A DNA stretch of 43,101 nt from Melioribacteraceae bacterium (lineage in GTDB: Bacteria > Bacteroidota > Ignavibacteria > Ignavibacteriales > Melioribacteraceae): assembly GCA_022181065.1 (NCBI GenBank), contig BQMY01000104.1, positions 1-43,101 on the forward strand, given 5' to 3'. Position numbers and translations under genes: made by a program. Below the pieces are notes generated by a model. That model was not told where the DNA came from. It saw only the letters and a list, made by a program, of their open reading frames with translations, and searched no databases. This document shows positions 37,394 to 43,101 of the stretch, piece by piece; positions within the stretch are counted from its first letter, which is position 1, and each line of letters begins with the position of its first letter.

Positions 37394-37756
37394 GTTATCT
37401 GCACTCTTGTCGCGCAAACCCACAGTTTTAACCGTGGGGAAAAGAAACGTTACATAATATTATCGAACCGTTTTGACAGTTTTTACATGTTAATAAAACG
37501 GTTAAAACCGTTCGGAATAAAATACTTTCTTCTTAACCCACGACTAAAGTCATGGGTTAATGGTTAGAATAAATGCTTAATTGTCATTTCCGACTCGATC
37601 GGAAATCTATTCGATTTAAAAACTGGATACCCGATCAATTCGCCGGGGCGAAGGGTATGACAAAAAAAATTGTCATTCCTGCGAAGTTTACCCTTCTCTG
37701 GAGGGGCAGGGATCCAGTGATTTAGTATTGTCGGGATACAACAATCATAACCCACC
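37394..37756. repeat. Composite hairpin repeat, family 3, copy gamma
   Basis: The third direct copy. It keeps the three hairpins and both opposed TGTCAT..ATCCAG cassettes of copy alpha. Its direct cassette has about 20 extra bases (37687-37706, CCCTTCTC/GAGGGG-like) inside the CCTGCGAAG stem. Upstream, 37259-37290 is an inverted cassette with a GCCTGCGCGAGC core, and 37352-37365 is the palindrome TGCGCCGCGGCGCA. No gene is present from 37198 to 37843. Confidence 0.85.
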
Positions 37757-37843
37757 CTAAACCTCGGGTTTGGGAAGGATGCTCCTGAGGCGCACGAGTT
37801 CAGGATGGGTTCATTTTAAAAATCGCTAACTATCTTATTACCA

Positions 37844-40800
37844 TTATTTATACTCATCCCAGCTTTTGATCAATAGCTCTTCCGAATTCATTCTGGTGAA
37901 GGCATAGATAAAAGCGCTTGCGAGTCGGGCATTCGTAAGAAGCGGGATATTGTGATCTATCGCCATTCTTCTTATAGAGTAATCATTATCTAGCTCCGGC
38001 TGTGATAAATCTTTTGGAATGTTTATCACCAGGTCAACATCCTTGTCACGGATAACTTCGCTTACGTTCGGCGATTGGATATCATCCGGCCAGTATGCTT
38101 TTACCGATTTTATATTGTGCGATTTGAGGAAATCGTGTGTGCCGGGTGTTGAGTATAATTTGTAACCGCGTTCAATAAGTAATCTTGAGCTGTCCAGGAG
38201 GTCAAGTTTGGAGTGAGTCGGACCGCTGGAAATCAATACCCCTTTTTGCGGAATTGTGTATCCTACCGAAAGCATTGCCTTGAATATCGCTTCGTAGAAG
38301 TCAACACCGATACACCCTACTTCCCCTGTGGATGCCATCTCAACGCTAAGTACGGGGTCTGCTTTACTCAATCTGTGAAACGAGAACTGAGGTGCTTTCA
38401 CGCCGATATAATCAAGATCGAACACGGATTTATCCGGCTTACTCACCTTTTTACCAAGCATTATCTGAGTGGCAAGTTCGATAAAGTTTACCTTCAATAC
38501 TTTCGAGACGAACGGGAAACTTCTGGACGCGCGAAGGTTACACTCAATCACCTTGATGTCGTTGTCACGGGCGAGGAACTGAATGTTAAACGGTCCGGTA
38601 ATATTGAGGTTCTCAGCGATTTTGTTCGCTATCTTCTTTATACGCCGGAATGTTTCAACATATATTTTCTGTGGCGGGAATACTATCGTAGCGTCACCCG
38701 AATGTACTCCGGCAAACTCAACATGTTCAGACACAGCGTAGGCGATAATTTTGCCTTGATCGGCAACGGCGTCAATCTCAATTTCCTTGGCGTTTTCGAT
38801 AAATTCCGATACAACCACGGGATATTTTTTTGAAATATCGGCTGCCATTTTGAGATATTCGGTCAGCTCTTCCGGATTTGATACAATATTCATCGCCGCT
38901 CCCGAAAGCACGTAACTCGGACGCACAATCACGGGGTAATCGACTTCCTGCACAAAATCAAAAATATCCTCAACAGAAGTGAGTTCGCGCCAGCGTGGCT
39001 GATCTATTTCGAGTCTGTCGAGCATCGATGAAAATTTGTGGCGATTTTCGGCATTGTCAATCGATTCGGGGGAAGTACCGAGAATATTAACATTCACGTC
39101 ATGCAGGCGCATCGCGAGATTGTTTGGAGTTTGTCCTCCCATACTCACTACTACGCCGTGAGGATTTTCAATCTCGATAATATCAAGCACCCGCTCGAAT
39201 GTAAGTTCTTCAAAATAGAGTCGGTCGCAAATGTCATAATCAGTGGAAACGGTTTCCGGATTGAAGTTTATCATTACGGAACGTTTCCCCTCTTTTTTCG
39301 CTGCCTGAAGGGTATTAACGCAACACCAGTCGAATTCAACGGAACTACCAATCCGGTACGCGCCGGAACCGAGAACAATCACTGAATCATCAGGTTTTGG
39401 CATTTCAATGTCATGCCCCTTGCCATTATAAGTCATGTAAAGATAATTTGTGAATGCCGGGTATTCGGCGGCAAGAGTATCAATCTGTTTTACATAAGGG
39501 ATTATATTCAGACTTTTACGATATTCGCGAACTTTAAGTAAATCATCCTCTATCGTTTCGGGGGTGCATTTTAGTACAAGACGCGCAATCTGAAAATCTG
39601 AAAACCCGTACTGCTTGCACCTGCGAAGTAAAGTTTTATCAAGCTCTTGGAGAGAATTCAGAGAAGTCAGCTGAATTGATTTTTCATGGATATTACGCAG
39701 TTTTTCGAGGAACCACATATCAATTTTTGTGATATCATGAACTTCCAGCGGGGAGAATCCTTCCTCATAAGCCTTTGCGATGGCAAATATACGTTTGTCG
39801 GTTGGTTCGGCAAGCTCGCTTTTGATATCTTCTAATTCGGCGGGTGTATTCGCGAGAAAACCGTGCATACCCTGACCGATCATACGAAGACCCTTTTGTA
39901 TCGCCTCCTCGAAAGTACGGCCAATCGCCATTACTTCCCCGACTGACTTCATGGAACTGCCGATTTTACGGGATACACCTTTGAACTTCTCCAAATCCCA
40001 TCGTGGAATTTTTACCACCACATAATCGAGTGCCGGTTCAAAAAAGGCCGGAGTTGTTTTGGTGATAGAATTCTTTAACTCGTGTAGTGCATAGCCGAGC
40101 CCAAGTTTTGCCGCGACAAAAGCGAGTGGATATCCTGTAGCCTTTGATGCAAGGGCAGAGGAGCGGGAAAGCCTGGCGTTCATTTCGATAACACGGTAAT
40201 CTTCCGATTCTGTATCAAGCGCAAACTGTACGTTACATTCACCAACAATTCCGACATGATTCGCAATTTTGATTGACAAATCACGCAATAGCTGGTAGTC
40301 GCGATTATTTAAGGTTTGCGATGGCGCAACCACAATAGATTCACCAGTATGAATTCCAAGCGGATCGAAATTTTCCATATTACACACGGTGATTGAGTTG
40401 CCATCCTTATCGCGCACTACCTCATATTCAATCTCTTTCCATCCTTTGAGAGATTCTTCGATCAAAATCTGGTCGGAGTAGGCGAATGCATGTTTGGCTG
40501 CATCCTCAAGTTCATGCTCGTTTCCGCAAAAACCGCTCCCCATTCCGCCAAGTGTATATGCCGAGCGGATAATCAAAGGGAATCCAATCTCTTTGGCGGC
40601 TTTTTTAGCGGCTTCAAGATTTGTAACCGCTACACTCACGGGAGTTTTAATATTAATTTCGCGCAGTTTGTCGGCAAACTTTTCACGATCCTCAGTTACA
40701 ATTATAGTTTCAACGGGAGTGCCGAGAACTTTGACATCATATTTTTCAAATACACCGGCGTGGAACAACTTAACACCGCAGTTAAGCGCGGTCTGTCCGC

Positions 40801-41068
40801 CGAACGCGAGCAAAATTCCATCCGGATTTTCTTTTTTGATGATTTGCTCAACAAAGTAGGGTGTTACAGGAAGGAAATAGATTTTGTCGGCAATCCCTTC
40901 GCTTGTCTGTACCGTAGCGATGTTGGGATTTATAAGTACCGTCTCGATTCCTTCTTCGCGAAGTGCTTTTAGCGCCTGTGACCCGGAATAATCGAACTCG
41001 CCCGCTTCACCAATTTTTAACGCGCCCGAGCCGAGTACAATAACTTTTTTTATATCCCTGTTCATCAT
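37844..41068 (-). CDS. carB: Carbamoyl-phosphate synthase, large subunit
   Basis: A 1074-residue full-length CarB (E. coli: 1073). Two homologous ATP-grasp halves make carboxyphosphate and then carbamoyl phosphate from bicarbonate, ammonia and two ATP, feeding pyrimidines and arginine. Half one opens VIVLGSGALKIGEAGEFDYS; half two repeats the theme (VIVLGSGAYRIGSSVEFDWC) near residue 557. The NFNPETVSTDYD segment is diagnostic. The C-terminal MGS allosteric domain (from about 935) has the S-x-G-x-T-H-S entry. The start overlaps the stop of carA in an ATGA, so translation is coupled and subunits are made together. A second ATG directly follows the first. Confidence 0.98.
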   Translation of the reverse strand: MMNRDIKKVIVLGSGALKIGEAGEFDYSGSQALKALREEGIETVLINPNIATVQTSEGIADKIYFLPVTPYFVEQIIKKENPDGILLAFGGQTALNCGVKLFHAGVFEKYDVKVLGTPVETIIVTEDREKFADKLREINIKTPVSVAVTNLEAAKKAAKEIGFPLIIRSAYTLGGMGSGFCGNEHELEDAAKHAFAYSDQILIEESLKGWKEIEYEVVRDKDGNSITVCNMENFDPLGIHTGESIVVAPSQTLNNRDYQLLRDLSIKIANHVGIVGECNVQFALDTESEDYRVIEMNARLSRSSALASKATGYPLAFVAAKLGLGYALHELKNSITKTTPAFFEPALDYVVVKIPRWDLEKFKGVSRKIGSSMKSVGEVMAIGRTFEEAIQKGLRMIGQGMHGFLANTPAELEDIKSELAEPTDKRIFAIAKAYEEGFSPLEVHDITKIDMWFLEKLRNIHEKSIQLTSLNSLQELDKTLLRRCKQYGFSDFQIARLVLKCTPETIEDDLLKVREYRKSLNIIPYVKQIDTLAAEYPAFTNYLYMTYNGKGHDIEMPKPDDSVIVLGSGAYRIGSSVEFDWCCVNTLQAAKKEGKRSVMINFNPETVSTDYDICDRLYFEELTFERVLDIIEIENPHGVVVSMGGQTPNNLAMRLHDVNVNILGTSPESIDNAENRHKFSSMLDRLEIDQPRWRELTSVEDIFDFVQEVDYPVIVRPSYVLSGAAMNIVSNPEELTEYLKMAADISKKYPVVVSEFIENAKEIEIDAVADQGKIIAYAVSEHVEFAGVHSGDATIVFPPQKIYVETFRRIKKIANKIAENLNITGPFNIQFLARDNDIKVIECNLRASRSFPFVSKVLKVNFIELATQIMLGKKVSKPDKSVFDLDYIGVKAPQFSFHRLSKADPVLSVEMASTGEVGCIGVDFYEAIFKAMLSVGYTIPQKGVLISSGPTHSKLDLLDSSRLLIERGYKLYSTPGTHDFLKSHNIKSVKAYWPDDIQSPNVSEVIRDKDVDLVINIPKDLSQPELDNDYSIRRMAIDHNIPLLTNARLASAFIYAFTRMNSEELLIKSWDEYK

Positions 41069-42150
41069 TTCACCCCCTTATACATTTTCACCAAATCCAC
41101 AAATTCATCAAACAGATATTCGGTATCTGTCGGGCCGCTGGAAGCTTCCGGGTGGAATTGAGTTGAAAAGAACGGTTTGGAAGTATGCCGGATTCCTTCT
41201 ATCGTGCCGTCGTTAAGATTGGTGAAAAGTGGTTTCCAGTTGCCACCCAGACTTTCATCATCAATCGCGAAGCCGTGATTCTGGGATGTGATGTACGCGC
41301 GGTTTGTTTCAACATTAAGCACAGGCTGATTGTGGCTGCGGTGGCCGTACTTCAGTTTGAAAGTATTCGCACCCGATGCAAGTCCGAGCAACTGATTTCC
41401 TAGACAAATGCCGAAAATGGGCTTCTCCTCACCGAGTGATTTCCTGAGGTGATTAATAGTAACTTCGCATTTTTTCGGGTTACCGGGACCGTTGCTCACC
41501 ATAATGCCATCGTATTTAATGCCTGTATAATCGTAATCGTATGGTACTTTAATAACAGTTGTATCCCTTTCAAGCAGGCATCGCACGATATTATTCTTCG
41601 CGCCGCAATCAAGCAATAAAATACGGTTGCTACCCGAACCAAACTCTTCAACCTCGTTGGTTGTAACTTCTTTAACAAGATCGTGCTCATCGGGGTTATA
41701 AAAATCAGGTTCTACATCATTTACAATTTTTCCAAGCATTGTACCGTTTTCCCGGATTTTTTTCGTAAGCGCGCGAGTGTCGATTGCGTAAATACCGGGG
41801 ACGTCATGCTGCTCCAGCCAGTCGCTCAAACTTTTCACTGCTGACCAGTGACTATAATCAAACGAGTAGTTTGAGATTATGAGTCCTTTGATATGAATTT
41901 TATCCGATTCGAAATAGTGTTTGAGGGAATTAATTTTTTCTTCTGAGGGAACGCCGTAATTACCGATGAGGGGGAAAGTGAGAATAAGAATCTGGCCGGT
42001 GTAGGATGGGTCGGTTAAACTTTCGATATATCCCGTCATCGAAGTATTAAAAACGACCTCACCGGCGGCAGATTTGTCACTGCCGAAGGAATAACCGTCA
42101 TAAACGGTTCCATCCTGAAGCAGAAGTTGAGTTTTCCTGTGTTTTTCCAT
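41065..42150 (-). CDS. carA: Carbamoyl-phosphate synthase, small (glutaminase) subunit
   Basis: A 361-residue CarA that hydrolyses glutamine and channels ammonia to CarB. The N-terminal domain has LLQDGTVYDGYSFG and FNTSMTGYIESLTDPSY. The class I amidotransferase domain has the nucleophile C249 (PIFGICLGNQLLGLA) and the His/Glu pair H333 and E335 (QFHPEASSGP). The start at ATG 42150 gives the family's usual length and is preceded by AAAGGCGGA; an in-frame TTG 60 bases further upstream would add 20 residues unlike CarA and is rejected. carA is the first gene of a two-gene operon, divergent from the tRNA. Confidence 0.97.
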   Translation of the reverse strand: MEKHRKTQLLLQDGTVYDGYSFGSDKSAAGEVVFNTSMTGYIESLTDPSYTGQILILTFPLIGNYGVPSEEKINSLKHYFESDKIHIKGLIISNYSFDYSHWSAVKSLSDWLEQHDVPGIYAIDTRALTKKIRENGTMLGKIVNDVEPDFYNPDEHDLVKEVTTNEVEEFGSGSNRILLLDCGAKNNIVRCLLERDTTVIKVPYDYDYTGIKYDGIMVSNGPGNPKKCEVTINHLRKSLGEEKPIFGICLGNQLLGLASGANTFKLKYGHRSHNQPVLNVETNRAYITSQNHGFAIDDESLGGNWKPLFTNLNDGTIEGIRHTSKPFFSTQFHPEASSGPTDTEYLFDEFVDLVKMYKGVK

Positions 42151-42273
42151 TCCGCCTTTATATTTTTTGGAGGCAAAATTACGCAAATTAGTTGCAACTG
42201 AAAACAACAATAGAGTAACATTTCAAAATAAAATACGTGAAAATGTATGAACATGCACAATATAAATTAATAC

Positions 42274-42302
42274 TTGACTGTATAGCGAGTGTTCTATATA
42301 TT
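42274..42302 (+). promoter_or_regulatory. Promoter of the tRNA gene
   Basis: TTGACT (42274-42279) and TATATT (42297-42302) are separated by 17 bases, close to the sigma70 consensus. They would start transcription some 25 bases before the tRNA, a usual distance. Confidence 0.7.
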
Positions 42303-42332
42303 TGGAGTCTTGTTTCTTGTGAATAACAAGAT

Positions 42333-42406
42333 GGCGGGGTAGCTCAGTAGGTTAGAGCAGTGGAATCATAATCCACGTGTCGGGGGTTCGAATCCCTCCC
42401 CCGCTA
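42333..42406 (+). tRNA. tRNA-Met (anticodon CAT)
   Basis: A complete cloverleaf of 74 bases. Acceptor GGCGGGG pairs with CCCCGCT (the first pair is G-U). The D arm is GCTC/GAGC, the anticodon arm GTGGA/TCCAC with loop ATCATAA (anticodon 42399 minus 32, that is 42367-42369), and the T arm GGGGG/CCCTC with loop TTCGAAT. The discriminator is A; CCA is not encoded (CAG follows) and must be added enzymatically. The elongator-Met type is favoured; a lysidine-modified tRNA-Ile2 also has CAT and is the alternative. The initiator is unlikely given the paired first acceptor position. Confidence 0.9.
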
Positions 42407-42410
42407 CAGT

Positions 42411-42445
42411 AAAAAGCTTGTGAAGATAACTCACAAGCTTTTTTT
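42411..42445 (+). terminator. Terminator of the tRNA gene
   Basis: AAAAAGCTTGTGA (42411-42423) and TCACAAGCTTTTT (42431-42443) form a 13-bp perfect stem with a 7-base loop and a U-rich 3' arm and tail. Confidence 0.92.
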
Positions 42446-42611
42446 GTTTTAAAGGGAATAGGGTACACTTATTCGAAACTTGGCTCTCTGACCTCAATCT
42501 TCTGAAAAGGTTGGGGGTGCGTTCTTGTTATTGTATCTCAATAATTCTGATTCATTGGATGCCCCACCCCACTTGAGGCGGATAAAATGCGCGAGCATGA
42601 CAATAATTGGC

Positions 42612-42738
42612 CCTTCGAGGACCTCAGGGACCTTGGATACCGGCCGGTGAGGTTCTCCTTGTCCCGCCAGCGGGGAACTGCTAAATAAAGGTGAGGTAAA
42701 GCTTTACGTTACGTTAACCCACGTCTTCAGTCGTGGGT
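42612..42738. repeat. Tandem repeat unit, first copy
   Basis: 127 bases repeated at 42975-43101 with about three differences (offset 363). It holds ACCGGCCGGT, CCCGC/GCGGG and, at its right edge, the AACCCACG/CGTGGGT hairpin of family 3. Sequence from 42446 to 42611 shows an inverted TGTCAT..ATCCA-type cassette (about 42551-42606) and no gene. Confidence 0.9.
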
Positions 42739-42868
42739 GTAAAAACCAGAGCCATTACAAAAAACGGTTTTAACCGTTTATAGGAAATACAAAACCGTTA
42801 AAACGGTTCGTTTGGTCGGGATATTCTTTGTGTTCCCTCACGGTTGAAACCGTGGGTTAATTGATGTG
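42713..42868. repeat. Family 3 hairpin block, inverted diverged copy delta
   Basis: Read on the minus strand this gives the family 3 order: CCCACGGTT/AACCGTGAGG, then two ACGGTT/AACCGT stems, then ACCCACGACT/AGACGTGGGTT. It is more diverged than copies alpha to gamma. The central block contains two separate ACGGTTTTAACCGT-like palindromes. It is placed between the two 127-base direct repeats. Confidence 0.75.
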
Positions 42869-42974
42869 AGAGTTGCCCGGTTTGAACATTCCAATAATCA
42901 GTAACGAATAAATCTCCACCATTCCCAAGGCTGGTAAACTTCACAAACATGACATTCTATATTTTGGTTGATGT

Positions 42975-43101
42975 CCTTCGAGCGCCTCAGGGACCTTGGA
43001 TACCGGCCGTTGAGGTTCTCCTTGTCCCGCCAGCGGGGAACTGCTAAATAAAGGTGAGGTAAAGCTTTACGTTACGTTAACCCACGTCTTCAGTCGTGGG
43101 T
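42975..43101. repeat. Tandem repeat unit, second copy, cut by the window end
   Basis: Matches 42612-42738 and ends exactly with the window inside the AACCCACG/CGTGGGT hairpin, so the 363-base period may continue beyond it. The spacer 42869-42974 shows no gene. Confidence 0.88.

Noticed and set aside
38213-38833. 206-codon plus-strand frame antisense to carB
   Set aside because: It is the mirror of a highly conserved carB region; the peptide has no recognisable features and there is no ribosome site. The same holds for 40490-40972.
42151-42210. N-terminal extension of carA to a TTG
   Set aside because: Twenty extra residues unlike CarA, no ribosome site at the TTG, and a good ATG with AAAGGCGGA at 42150.
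42333-42406. tRNA-Ile2 with lysidine-modified CAT anticodon
   Set aside because: The anticodon arm and ATCATAA loop look more like elongator tRNA-Met; not fully excluded, since tilS-type identity elements need comparison with the other CAT tRNAs of the genome.

Overview
The window looks like a chromosomal segment from an AT-rich Gram-negative of the Bacteroidota/Ignavibacteriota side of the FCB group. Four proteins end in a type IX secretion sorting domain beginning NYPNPFNP, there is a TonB-dependent receptor with a carboxypeptidase-regulatory-like N-terminus, and the aconitase is of the mitochondrial-like type. Many genes have good Shine-Dalgarno sequences (AGGAGG, GGAGG) and a few have sigma70-like -35/-10 boxes. 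That fits Ignavibacteria or a related lineage better than classical Bacteroidia, where both signals are usually weak. This placement is inference; no rRNA is present.

Layout. 310-1603 (minus): an outer-membrane barrel protein and a thioredoxin-like protein. 1671-5106 (plus): a tight run of M14 peptidase, ECF sigma factor, membrane anti-sigma-like protein and universal stress protein. 5192-8746 (plus): ribosomal protein S21 with its own promoter and terminator, an MFS exporter, and a YyaL/SSP411 thioredoxin-fold protein. 9045-11600 (plus): an exported TonB-C-domain protein and a methyl-accepting chemotaxis protein. 11655-12377 (minus): a zinc-dependent phospholipase C-like protein, divergent from a two-component system (12431-14675). 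15074-17014: a lipoprotein with six DUF4397-type units. 18483-21665 (minus): a large secreted zinc carboxypeptidase. 21963-24224: aconitase. 25547-27325 (minus): a secreted AGE-fold sugar epimerase-like protein. 27587-27679: a 30-residue membrane microprotein. 27925-33775 (plus): TPR histidine kinase, TonB-dependent receptor and a secreted Trp-repeat protein. 34699-37197 (minus): a secreted Asp-box protein and a small VanZ-like membrane protein. 37844-42150 (minus): carB and carA, pyrimidine/arginine precursor synthesis. 42333-42406: tRNA-Met(CAT).

The most distinctive content is noncoding. Intergenic DNA at 1-309, 17176-18482, 24271-25546, 33776-34698, 37198-37843 and 42540-43101 is packed with dispersed hairpin repeats of several families, often nested. 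Their stems are kept while loops and inner modules change. One stem shows a paired T-A to C-G change between copies. Some repeats end in, or are, intrinsic terminators placed just downstream of genes. No transposase, CRISPR array, prophage or rRNA gene is visible.

Functionally the window mixes housekeeping genes (rpsU, acn, carAB, tRNA) with envelope and secretion functions: T9SS cargo, a TonB receptor, sensory kinases and chemotaxis. No gene for the T9SS machinery itself lies here.
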